The position numbers and the translations under genes were made by a program. Positions 7,205 through 14,747 of a stretch of DNA of 47,576 nt are shown here, piece after piece (positions within the stretch are counted from its first letter, which is position 1; each line of letters opens with the position of its first letter). The notes under the pieces were generated by a model. That model worked only from the letters and a program-made list of their open reading frames with translations. It was not told where the DNA came from and ran no database searches. The stretch is from assembly GCA_947626775.1 (NCBI GenBank), contig CANQTL010000025.1, forward strand, positions 1 through 47,576, read 5' to 3'. The stretch comes from an uncultured Lachnospiraceae bacterium (GTDB lineage: Bacteria > Bacillota > Clostridia > Lachnospirales > Lachnospiraceae).

Positions 7205-9187
7205 ATGTATTCTTTAGCGGCAGTGCTGAAAGATAGCGCCCATAAGAGCACGTTATTTAGCGATAACACCATCCAGGAAGTTGAGAAAATGATTTTCACT
7301 AAACCCGTCAAGGATATTGAAGTACCGTACATAAAGTGCCAGGTGAGAGGAAAAGACATTAAGCTGACGCCAGAGGAAGCGGTACGGCAGCTCTATATCT
7401 ATACGCTTATACATGAATACGGCTATTCTGTTAATCAGATGGAACTGGAACGGCACATCCATTTTGGCAGAGAGATCAAACGTGCTGATATTGTCGTTTT
7501 TGATAAAGCCCATCCTAATGTTGAATATATTATCGTAGAAGTTAAAAAACCTAAACTTTCTGAGGGAAAAGAGCAGCTGAAGTCGTATTGCAATGCGACC
7601 GGAGCTACAATGGATGTATGGACAAATGGTCATCAGATTTCTTATTATCATAGGAAAGATCCTAATTATTTTGAGGATATCCCGAATATTCCAAGTGCGA
7701 GCCAAAAACTGAAGGATATTTTAACAGAACGCTGGACGATTGACGATCTCGTAAAGAAAGATAAATTGGTTAATGAAAGAAAATCTCTCAAGGGACTTAT
7801 CGAAGAAATGGAGGATGAAGTTCTCGCCAATGCCGGAGTGGATGTCTTTGAGGAAGTTTTCAAGCTCATCTATACGAAGTTGTATGACGAGATGGAAAGT
7901 GGAAGAGATCACTCCCGCACACTTGAGTTTCGCAATTACGGCGATACTGACGAGGATTTGAAGGTAAATATTCAAGGTCTCTTTGAAAAGGCCAAAGAGA
8001 AATGGCCGGGCGTATTTGCTACCGATGCAGTCATTGCTCTTACTGCATCCCATCTTGCCGTTTGTGTATCTTCTTTACAGGACGTCAAGTTATTTAATTC
8101 CAATCTTGATGTTGTGGACGATGCTTTTGAGTATTTGATGAACAAATCCCAAAAAGGCGAAAAAGGACAGTTCTTCACACCGCGCTATGTCATTGATATG
8201 TGCGTTAAGATGTTAAATCCGAAAAAGAATGAGAAAATGATTGATACGGCATCCGGTTCATGCGGCTTTCCTGTTCATACGATCTTTTATGTATGGAAAA
8301 ACATACTTGCCGAAAAGGGTATTAAGCAAAGCCATTTGTTCACGACAGAGAAAAAACCGGCTGAGTGTGAAGACTATGTCCAAAAGAATGTTTATGCCAT
8401 TGATTTCGATGAAAAGACAGTGCGCGTAGCAAGAACACTGAATCTTATTGCTGGCGATGGAAGGACAAACGTTATGCATTTGAATACGCTTGATTATGAG
8501 CGGTGGGATGAGGTAACGAAGGAAGAAGCATGGCAGGACATTTATTACGAAGGTTGGCGCGGATTACGCGCGTTACGTGCAAAGAAAGGCGAAAACCGGG
8601 ACTTTAACTTTGACATTGTGATGGCAAATCCTCCGTTTGCGGGGGACATTAAAGAAAGTCGCATTATTACAAAATATGAACTTGGAAAAAACGCGAAGGG
8701 AAAATACCAGGGCAAAGTTGGTAGAGATATCCTGTTTATTGAAAGAAACCTGTGCTTCTTAAAGCCTGGTGGACGGATGGCTATTGTTCTTCCACAGGGA
8801 AGATTTAATAACTCCAGCGACAAATATATCCGCGATTTTATCGCCGAGCGCTGTCGTATTCTTGCTGTTGTCGGTCTACACGGAAACGTGTTTAAACCGC
8901 ATACTGGCACAAAAACCTCCGTTCTGTTTGTACAGAAGTGGGATGAAACTCTGTGCCCGAAAAAAGAAGATTATCCGATTTTTTTTGCCACGATGCAGAA
9001 ACCAAGCAAGGACAATTCCGGTGATAAGATCGTGCGAATAGACGATGAAGGACGTATTGTTCTCGATGAGCACGGGCACATGATTGTCGATCACGACCTG
9101 TTCAATCATGACGGGCTGACTGAGGATGGAATTGCGGAGGCATTTGCCGAATTTGCAAAGAAGGAAGGGTTAAGTTTTTTTCGATAA
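7205..9187 (+). CDS. Nuclease-methyltransferase fusion of a type I/IIB-like restriction system
   Basis: About 660 residues. The first 130 residues resemble the HsdR N-terminal nuclease domain: RADIVVFD with Asp95 and IIVEVKKP with Glu112 and Lys114 form a PD-(D/E)XK active site. A helical region follows, then an N6-adenine methylase: QFFTPRYVI, SAM motif I DTASGSCGF (about residue 347) and the catalytic NPPF (Asn475). The next gene is a two-domain specificity subunit. No helicase/translocase (HsdR motor) is present, so this resembles BcgI-like type IIB enzymes, where one chain cuts and methylates. The start ATG is chosen for AGGGAGG 7 bases upstream; longer in-frame starts back to 7046 lack such a site. 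It ends in a seven-T tract. Confidence 0.82.
   Translation: MYSLAAVLKDSAHKSTLFSDNTIQEVEKMIFTKPVKDIEVPYIKCQVRGKDIKLTPEEAVRQLYIYTLIHEYGYSVNQMELERHIHFGREIKRADIVVFDKAHPNVEYIIVEVKKPKLSEGKEQLKSYCNATGATMDVWTNGHQISYYHRKDPNYFEDIPNIPSASQKLKDILTERWTIDDLVKKDKLVNERKSLKGLIEEMEDEVLANAGVDVFEEVFKLIYTKLYDEMESGRDHSRTLEFRNYGDTDEDLKVNIQGLFEKAKEKWPGVFATDAVIALTASHLAVCVSSLQDVKLFNSNLDVVDDAFEYLMNKSQKGEKGQFFTPRYVIDMCVKMLNPKKNEKMIDTASGSCGFPVHTIFYVWKNILAEKGIKQSHLFTTEKKPAECEDYVQKNVYAIDFDEKTVRVARTLNLIAGDGRTNVMHLNTLDYERWDEVTKEEAWQDIYYEGWRGLRALRAKKGENRDFNFDIVMANPPFAGDIKESRIITKYELGKNAKGKYQGKVGRDILFIERNLCFLKPGGRMAIVLPQGRFNNSSDKYIRDFIAERCRILAVVGLHGNVFKPHTGTKTSVLFVQKWDETLCPKKEDYPIFFATMQKPSKDNSGDKIVRIDDEGRIVLDEHGHMIVDHDLFNHDGLTEDGIAEAFAEFAKKEGLSFFR
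9175..9181 (+). other. Seven-T tract at the methylase/specificity junction, possible slippage site
   Basis: The nuclease-methylase gene ends AGT-TTT-TTT-CGA-TAA. The specificity reading frame is open in the -1 frame from 9124 through this T7 tract, and has neither an upstream ATG nor a ribosome binding site. Insertion of one T (or -1 slippage) joins the two proteins through the residues SISPSAEPFNEAKYKVL. This could be transcriptional slippage, programmed frameshifting, phase variation, or a fixed mutation. Confidence 0.5.
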
Positions 9188-9231
9188 GCCCATCCGCTGA
9201 ACCTTTCAATGAAGCCAAATATAAAGTTTTG

Positions 9232-10671
9232 ATGGATGGGCTGGAATGTAGTGAAATCATGTTAAGCGAGCAAGTTTCCTATGCAAGACTTGATGCAGAA
9301 TTCTATTCCAAAAGGAATTTTATTTTACAGGATAGGCTTAATGCCGTTGGCACATATCCGATGAGGGCGTATGGTGCAGTCCTTGATTGTAGCGCTTTTT
9401 ATCCATCCATTACGGGATATTATAGCCACGATAGGCAGCAAATTCCGTTCTTACGAGTGAATGAAATATGTAATGGGCTTATTTATATTACCAAAGATAC
9501 CGTTTTTTTACCAGAAAAAATTCTTAAAGAAAACCGCAAAACCATTGCTCTTGCATATCCAGGGGATATCATCATAGCAAAAGGGGGAAACTCTCTTGCG
9601 AAAGTTGGACTTATAACGGACGAATTTCCATATTACGCTACCTGTCGTGACGTTATTATCCTGCGAACGGATAACCTGAATGGCTTGAATAAATACTTTT
9701 TATGGGCTTTTCTGCACAGTTCATATGGCCAGGGAATTTTATGGAGATTGGCAAGCCAAACAGGGCAGCCGCATCTCACACTCCCTTCAATACTTGAAAT
9801 CAAAATTCCGGATTTTATAACTATCCAATCTTTTGTTGCAGATGTTTATAAAGAATCGATTGCAAAAAAATATCAGTCTGAGCAGCTATATTTATCAGCA
9901 CAAAAAAAGTTGCTGGATAAACTGCATTTCGAGACCTCGACTGTATCAGCAAGTGGGATCTCTGAAAAAAGATTGTCCGAATCTTTCGACACCTCCGGCA
10001 GATTAGATGCGGAATATTACCAACCTAAATACGATGATTTATTTGCCATGTTGGATAAGCTTCCGACAGAACGACTTGGTAATATTGTGGATACGATGAA
10101 GTCTATCGAACCGGGCAGTAAGTATTACGGCGATGAAGGAGTACCGTTTATCCGTGTCAGCGATGTCAGCGCAATGGGTATAAACACTCCATCCATTAAA
10201 ATTCCAAAAACTACGGTGCCATCTATAGAAAACCTATATCCTAAGAAAGATACGATCCTGTTTTCTAAAGATGGCAGTGTGGGCATTGCTTATAAATTAG
10301 AGGAGGATATTGAAGCGGTCACTTCCGGCGCATTACTCCACTTCCGTGTAAGGAACAGCAATAAAATTTTGCCGGATTATCTGACTCTTATACTCAATTC
10401 AGAAATTGTACAACTTCAAGCAGAGAGGGATACCAGCGGTGCTATTATACAGCATTGGAAACCCAGTGATATTGCGAATGTGATAATTCCTATTTTGCCA
10501 TATGAGGAGCAATGTGAAATTTCTGAAAAAGTACAAAAATCATTTGCCTTGCGTAGAGATGCGGAAAAACTAATTAGTGTTGCGGTAAAAGCTGTGGAAA
10601 TTGCTATTGAAACAGACGAGCCCGCTGCAATAGATTGGTTGAAAAAACAAGTCGATGAAGCGCTGGCTTGA
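9232..10671 (+). CDS. Restriction system specificity subunit (HsdS-like)
   Basis: About 479 residues with two target-recognition halves, each beginning with a RLDAEFY / RLDAEYYQPKYD element (about residues 20 and 260). Each half contains the familiar pattern of IPFLRVNEI or VPFIRVSDV, a GDIIIAKGG or DTILFSKDGSVG strand, and a closing helix. HsdS proteins read the two halves of a split DNA site and dock the methylase chains. The start is doubtful: a TTG (9229) and this ATG are the first initiation codons, but no Shine-Dalgarno sequence precedes them and family-like sequence continues upstream in the same frame. Translation may be coupled to, or fused with, the preceding gene through the seven-T tract. 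Confidence 0.85.
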   Translation: MDGLECSEIMLSEQVSYARLDAEFYSKRNFILQDRLNAVGTYPMRAYGAVLDCSAFYPSITGYYSHDRQQIPFLRVNEICNGLIYITKDTVFLPEKILKENRKTIALAYPGDIIIAKGGNSLAKVGLITDEFPYYATCRDVIILRTDNLNGLNKYFLWAFLHSSYGQGILWRLASQTGQPHLTLPSILEIKIPDFITIQSFVADVYKESIAKKYQSEQLYLSAQKKLLDKLHFETSTVSASGISEKRLSESFDTSGRLDAEYYQPKYDDLFAMLDKLPTERLGNIVDTMKSIEPGSKYYGDEGVPFIRVSDVSAMGINTPSIKIPKTTVPSIENLYPKKDTILFSKDGSVGIAYKLEEDIEAVTSGALLHFRVRNSNKILPDYLTLILNSEIVQLQAERDTSGAIIQHWKPSDIANVIIPILPYEEQCEISEKVQKSFALRRDAEKLISVAVKAVEIAIETDEPAAIDWLKKQVDEALA

Positions 10672-10764
10672 AAAAACAAAAAAACAACAGAGTATGAGTG
10701 ATTTCTCAATATGTATAAATTATGCGGTAAAAACCTAAAATTTTAAGGGAAAGCCAGCTCCATA

Positions 10765-10793
10765 TTGACTTTCTGCCTTGTGCTTGCTAGAAT
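10765..10793 (+). promoter_or_regulatory. Promoter of the type III antitoxin RNA
   Basis: TTGACT (10765-10770), 17 bases, TAGAAT (10788-10793), with TGC just before the -10 (extended -10). Initiation near 10800 would place the RNA 5' end directly in front of the first antitoxin repeat. Confidence 0.75.
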
Positions 10794-10804
10794 AATAGCA
10801 CAAG

Positions 10805-10894
10805 GAAAGTTTACCACTGACCGATATGTGGTATATAAATGGTCGGGTTGAAAGTTTACCGCTGACCAATATGCGGTATATAAGTGGTTGGGTT
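10805..10894 (+). repeat. Two tandem 45-nt antitoxin repeats
   Basis: The copies start with GAAAGTTTACC and end with GGGTT and differ at 5 of 45 positions. Four of the five differences are two compensatory pairs: 10816/10829 (A-T to G-C) and 10823/10844 (G-C to A-T). The fifth is 10839 (A to G), in a linker. Confidence 0.9.
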
Positions 10895-10902
10895 GAAAGT
10901 AT

Positions 10903-10931
10903 AGTCCTTCGCCGTAAAGCGGAGGACTTTT
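10903..10931 (+). terminator. Intrinsic terminator between antitoxin RNA and toxin gene
   Basis: The stem AGTCCTTCGC with GCGGAGGACT (one G-U pair) and loop CGTAAA is followed by TTTTC. Its place between repeats and toxin is standard for type III systems, where it sets the antitoxin to toxin ratio. Confidence 0.85.
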
Positions 10932-10950
10932 CAGTAATGAGGACAGACAA

Positions 10951-11421
10951 ATGAAGAAGACCGGCTTTTATATTATCAAAGATAAGTTTTTTGATGATAT
11001 GTCAGACCCTTATCTGAAGGGAAATAAAGCGGGGAACAGACCGCATTATTATTGCTTTGAAGATTCAAGTACTGGAATATACTGGATGATACCGTTGTCC
11101 AGCCGAATTGAAAAATACAGAAGGATTATGGAGAAAAAGGAAAAGTGCGGAAAACCTTGCGACATTCTTCATATCGTCAAACTGGACGATAATAGGGAGA
11201 GCGCATTTCTGATACAGGATATGTTCCCCATAACGGAGGAGTACATAGAGCGTGAATACACAATAGCCGGAAATCATCTGATGCTGACGAGTGAACATAC
11301 TGCCAGAGAGATTGAGCAAAAGGCACGAAAAGTTATGGGTATGTTGAAGCGCGGTATCAAATTTACGCCAACGCAGCCGGATGTTATGGCAATATTAGAA
11401 AAACTGAGGGAAAATAGATAA
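10951..11421 (+). CDS. cptN: Type III toxin, CptN-like endoribonuclease
   Basis: A 156-residue protein of the ToxN/AbiQ superfamily, best fitting the CptN branch: it opens KKTGFYIIKDKFFDDM, then RPHYYCF, YWMIPLSSRIEKY, LHIVKL and FLIQDMFPI, ending with a helix. Members are RNases that cleave A-rich sites in cellular mRNA and their own antitoxin precursor; several act in phage defence by abortive infection. The identification rests on this pattern plus the 45-nt repeat RNA, promoter and terminator directly upstream, which is diagnostic context. GAGG lies 8 bases before the ATG. The restriction-modification genes next door suggest a small defence cluster, although the transcripts are separate. 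Confidence 0.85.
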   Translation: MKKTGFYIIKDKFFDDMSDPYLKGNKAGNRPHYYCFEDSSTGIYWMIPLSSRIEKYRRIMEKKEKCGKPCDILHIVKLDDNRESAFLIQDMFPITEEYIEREYTIAGNHLMLTSEHTAREIEQKARKVMGMLKRGIKFTPTQPDVMAILEKLRENR

Positions 11422-11752
11422 CTTCCATTGGTAGTGTGAGCATTACATGGTGCTAACACTATGTAGATGTAGCAGGTAAACAGACCCCCTCGATTGGATA
11501 AATAACCGCATTCCTGAAAATAAGGCGATACCATTCTTAGATGCTCATTCAAAAAATCTTGACTGAACATGAACTTGCCCTGCTTAAATATGCCTCTAAA
11601 TTAAATCCTCAGCAATACGACGCCCTGCTACATTTTCTGAAAACCATATAACTCTATATGCATCTCATGTGGTAAAATAGAAAAGAACATAGAGAATAAA
11701 AGCATTGGATAAAAAATGCCAAGAAATAACAATAGGATATGGAGACGCATAA
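11422..11752 (+). other. Intergenic region with a 36-codon orphan reading frame
   Basis: Between the toxin and tcdA there is no long gene. A reading frame at 11541-11651 would encode 36 residues beginning MLIQKILTEHELALLKYASK, ending FLKTI, without a ribosome binding site and just after an in-frame stop. It looks like the C-terminal scrap of a lost gene, family unknown. An extended -10-like TGGTAAAAT near 11670 may serve tcdA. Confidence 0.35.
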
Positions 11753-12538
11753 ATGTTGACGCAGTTTTCAAGAACGGAATTATTGCTCGGAAAAGAAGCG
11801 ATGGAAAAATTATCCAATTCAAGAGTCGCAGTTTTTGGAATCGGAGGGGTTGGGGGATATGTCTGTGAAGCTCTTGTGCGAAGCGGAGTCGGAGCATTTG
11901 ATTTGATTGATGACGACAAGGTCTGCCTGACAAATCTGAACCGGCAGATTATCGCCACGAGAAAAACCGTAGGAAAATACAAGGCGGAAGTGATGAAAGA
12001 CCGGATACTTGAAATCAATCCGGATGCACATATCGTCATACATAAGTGTTTTTTTCTTCCCGAAAACGCAGATGAATTCCCTTTTCATGAGTATGATTAC
12101 GTCGTCGATGCAGTAGACACGGTCACCGCTAAAATTGAACTCGTCATAAAGGCGCAGGAGAAAAATGTGCCTATTATCAGCTGCATGGGCGCCGGAAACA
12201 AATTGGATGGCAGCCAGTTCAGGGTTTCCGACATATATAAGACAAAAATGTGCCCATTGGCAAAGGTCATGCGGCGGGAATTGAAAAAACGAGGCATAAA
12301 GAAGTTAAAGGTTGTATATTCCGAAGAAAAACCTATCAGACCGCTTGACGATATGTCTGTCAGCTGCAGGACAAACTGTATTTGTCCGCCCGGGGCAAAA
12401 CATAAGTGCACAGAACGAAGGGATATTCCGGGCAGCGTAGCATTTGTGCCGTCCGTGGCAGGATTGATCATTGCGGGCGAAGTAGTAAAAGATCTGTGCA
12501 GCGAAGAAATGAAGCAGATGCGGGTAACAACGAGCTGA
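11753..12538 (+). CDS. tcdA: tRNA threonylcarbamoyladenosine dehydratase
   Basis: A 261-residue E1-like (ThiF/MoeB) protein. The Rossmann nucleotide site GIGGVGGYV lies at about residue 30, followed by DDDKVCLTNLNRQ and the VDAVDT strand, all typical of the E1 fold. The block CPLAKVMRRELKKRGI and the GSVAFVPSVAGLIIAGEVVKDL end are specific to the TcdA/CsdL group. It uses ATP to cyclise t6A37 in ANN-decoding tRNAs to ct6A. Cysteines near the C-terminus (CRTNCICPPGAKHKC) may bind zinc or be structural; this is inference. GGAG stands 8-9 bases ahead of the ATG. The gene is monocistronic and convergent with an XRE regulator, with a structured palindromic element in between. Confidence 0.92.
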   Translation: MLTQFSRTELLLGKEAMEKLSNSRVAVFGIGGVGGYVCEALVRSGVGAFDLIDDDKVCLTNLNRQIIATRKTVGKYKAEVMKDRILEINPDAHIVIHKCFFLPENADEFPFHEYDYVVDAVDTVTAKIELVIKAQEKNVPIISCMGAGNKLDGSQFRVSDIYKTKMCPLAKVMRRELKKRGIKKLKVVYSEEKPIRPLDDMSVSCRTNCICPPGAKHKCTERRDIPGSVAFVPSVAGLIIAGEVVKDLCSEEMKQMRVTTS

Positions 12539-12631
12539 AACCCGCTTTGCGAGTTTCACTCGTTATCGCGGCATTCGCCAAATTGACAGGCAAGCCTGTC
12601 AGCTTGGCTCATTGCTCGCGTAAACCCGCTT
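12538..12631. repeat. Palindromic element between 10-bp direct repeats
   Basis: The direct repeat AAACCCGCTT occurs at 12538-12547 and 12622-12631. Between them are nested hairpins: CGAG-TTTCA-CTCG near 12550, and GCCAA..TGACAGGC-AA-GCCTGTCA..TTGGC spanning about 12577-12608, with an outer GCGAG/CTCGC. The element fills the gap between two convergent genes and overlaps both stop codons. It may act as a bidirectional terminator, or be a small REP/MITE-like insertion with a 10-bp target duplication. Confidence 0.5.
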
Positions 12632-13676
12632 ATTTTTCGATGCTGTTTTTCTTTTCTTCCTCTTCTTCCGTCTCCCCGGCCGCGTCTTCTTCTTTATTTT
12701 TCTTCTTCCCTTTATCCAACTTGCAGTGGTCTACGACAATCGCCGCGATCCCGCACAGCAGCCCGCCCACGGAATAGATAACCGCAGCGCCGATTCCCCA
12801 CGCTCCGAAACAAAATCCCCCGATCAGATAGATGATGGTGGCAACGATCATGATGCAGCCGCACAGCATACCCGTCAGCTTATCTTTTCTGTAGGCCTCC
12901 GAGGTCTTGTCGTGCATCACGTTCCAGTTGTCGATATCGTATTTCGCGCTCTGCGTGCCCGCATAGACGAACAGGGAAACCGCCGCAGTAAGCAGCTGGA
13001 AGAACAAAGCTATCTTCAGGCTTTCTCCGACGGCGCTGTCGTCCAACATCGGGAAAAACGATTCCATGCCCGCCATAATGATAACGTCGATCAGAATTAC
13101 GGTAACGCCTGTCGCGATCATCGCGGTAAAACGATTCCGAAACGCCTTTACCTCTTCCCTGCGGTACATCTGCGGAAGATAAGGATGCTCCTCCCAGAAA
13201 TTCCCGTGCCGTAAGCCCGCCACGATAAACAGGGCGACCGCGATTGTCACGAAGATCAGAAGGACAAACGAAAAGACGCCTTCTCTCCCCTCTCTGACAA
13301 ACTGTCCGAGAGCATCATAATACTCCTCGTAAAACCAGAGGAATCTCGCGTTCAGCCCTTCCAGAAAAAACATCATACTCAGCCCGAACAGGATCAACCC
13401 CACTCCCGCCGTGATCATTCTGCTGTAATTGTTCATGTGCGTCTCATATTCGGTCCGATCCCCGATATAAAGCGCGCTCACATCGTTCCGCACCAGATCG
13501 TCCATGCTGACGTGGAACAGTTCGCACATCTGCAGGATCTTCTCCATTTCAGGATAAGCGCTGTCCGACTCCCACTTGGAGACGGACTGACGGGACACTT
13601 CCAGCCGTTCCGCAAACTGCTCCTGCGTGATATTTTCTTTTTTCCGCAAAAACTGCAGATTCTCCCCTAAACTCAT
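12630..13676 (-). CDS. XRE family regulator with membrane domain
   Basis: A 348-residue protein with an N-terminal Cro/C1-type helix-turn-helix (about residues 1-65: LGENLQFLRKKENITQEQFAERL then VSRQSVSKWES) joined to a membrane domain with about six hydrophobic helices between residues 85 and 315. The C-terminus is a highly charged lysine/glutamate tail of about 35 residues. Such membrane-tethered XRE proteins are common in Firmicutes and presumably sense a membrane or envelope signal, but the ligand and target genes are unknown. AAGGAGG lies 9 bases before the ATG. The gene stands alone, convergent with tcdA. Membrane topology comes from hydrophobicity read by eye. Confidence 0.85.
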   Translation of the reverse strand: MSLGENLQFLRKKENITQEQFAERLEVSRQSVSKWESDSAYPEMEKILQMCELFHVSMDDLVRNDVSALYIGDRTEYETHMNNYSRMITAGVGLILFGLSMMFFLEGLNARFLWFYEEYYDALGQFVREGREGVFSFVLLIFVTIAVALFIVAGLRHGNFWEEHPYLPQMYRREEVKAFRNRFTAMIATGVTVILIDVIIMAGMESFFPMLDDSAVGESLKIALFFQLLTAAVSLFVYAGTQSAKYDIDNWNVMHDKTSEAYRKDKLTGMLCGCIMIVATIIYLIGGFCFGAWGIGAAVIYSVGGLLCGIAAIVVDHCKLDKGKKKNKEEDAAGETEEEEEKKNSIEK

Positions 13677-13836
13677 AAAATACAGCCTCCTTCATCGTAC
13701 TCTCTGTTTTCCGTACTTTCATTCTCCCGCGCAGTCAAATGATGTTTTTATCATAGCCGCGCACACAGGTAAAGGCTATACATTTTCTGTTGCTTTTCGG
13801 TTTTTTCATGTAAAGCGTGGGTTGCATGCCGCGTAA

Positions 13837-14697
13837 TCAGTCGATTTCGAACTTTTCCGCCGCCTGCTGCCAGTATCGCTCATCGATATCCGGCCAGCTG
13901 ACATTTCCCTCTTCCTCCCCGCACAGTTTCATGGCCAGCCGAAGGCAGGGCGTAGAATAATCGTCCCCCGTCTCCAGCGTGTGTACGGCAAGTTTCGCCC
14001 AGAACTGCGCTTTCTCATAGATGCCCGAAGTCTCAAACTCTCTTTTCACCGCGTCCACGTCATAAGGAAGCTGAAAAAATTCTTCCTCCCAGCCCTGTTC
14101 CGTGCCATGCAGCATCATATACTGCGCTTTTCCGCCATGGTACCACGGAAGTCCGATTGCGCCGGGGTGTATGAGTTTTTTGTTCCCGTACGCCCTGCTC
14201 TCCTGGATATGCGTATGCCCGCTGACAAGCAGCGCCGTGTCCAGCGCCGCCATATATTGTTCCGTTTTCTCATTTTCCGGAATCAGCAGTTCGCTGGAGG
14301 AGGTCAGAGAGCCGTGGCAGTAGCAAAAGGGCGGATATCCTTCTTTCTCATAGACGCCCTGAATCTCCAGATCCGCGTAGAAATCCAGATCTTCATCCGT
14401 CAGGTTCTCGTATGTGTAGAGCAGATTGCCGCTGGCGGAAGAGTAAGTCCACCGTTCTTCGGGATGTTCTCTGTGCCGCAGCATATAGTCTTCCCTGTTT
14501 CCTCGGATAAAACGACAGGGAAAACGCCGCCGCATCTCATAGACAACCCGCATGGTCTTCTGCGGATAAGGACAGTCGCTGATATAGTCCCCAAGAAAAA
14601 GAAATTCGTCCGCGCCCCGGTCGAGCGCGTGACGAATACAGGTCTCCAACGCGATATGATTGCTGTGAATATCTCCCATAACTGCCAGATGAAACAT
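13837..14697 (-). CDS. Calcineurin-like metallophosphoesterase
   Basis: A 286-residue protein with the complete set of metallophosphoesterase motifs in order: GDIHSN (residue 8), GDYISDCP, GNRE, CHGS and GHTH. These supply the Asp, His and Asn ligands of a two-metal centre. It resembles the MJ0936/YfcE-type phosphodiesterase group rather than the diadenosine-tetraphosphatases, so a cytoplasmic phosphodiesterase or phosphatase of unknown substrate is the safest call. A C-terminal extension of about 90 residues with aromatic and acidic residues is less conserved. It is encoded on the same strand as the DD-carboxypeptidase with a 50-base gap, and may be the last gene of that leftward operon. Confidence 0.87.
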   Translation of the reverse strand: MFHLAVMGDIHSNHIALETCIRHALDRGADEFLFLGDYISDCPYPQKTMRVVYEMRRRFPCRFIRGNREDYMLRHREHPEERWTYSSASGNLLYTYENLTDEDLDFYADLEIQGVYEKEGYPPFCYCHGSLTSSSELLIPENEKTEQYMAALDTALLVSGHTHIQESRAYGNKKLIHPGAIGLPWYHGGKAQYMMLHGTEQGWEEEFFQLPYDVDAVKREFETSGIYEKAQFWAKLAVHTLETGDDYSTPCLRLAMKLCGEEEGNVSWPDIDERYWQQAAEKFEID

Positions 14698-14747
14698 ACT
14701 CTGTACTCCCGTTTTCTGTCATTGCCGCCGTTCGGTCTGCGGCTGTC

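Larger units (their letters stand above)
10800..10931 (+). ncRNA. cptI: CptI-like type III antitoxin RNA
   Basis: From the predicted start near 10800 the RNA carries two 45-nt repeats (10805-10849 and 10850-10894), a 6-nt start of a third (GAAAGT), and an intrinsic terminator before the toxin gene. This is the layout of type III antitoxins, whose repeat units are cut out by the toxin and then bind it. Each repeat can fold as an H-type pseudoknot: TACCAC (10812-10817) with GTGGTA (10828-10833), and CCGA (10821-10824) with TCGG (10843-10846). In repeat 2 these become TACCGC/GCGGTA and CCAA/TTGG, so both helices are kept by compensatory change. Incomplete termination would allow toxin mRNA to be made. 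Confidence 0.85.

Noticed and set aside
10805..10894. Tandem repeats considered as a CRISPR or direct-repeat operator
   Set aside because: The 45-nt units abut without spacers, lie between a promoter and terminator and fold as pseudoknots in front of a ToxN-like gene, so an antitoxin RNA explains them.
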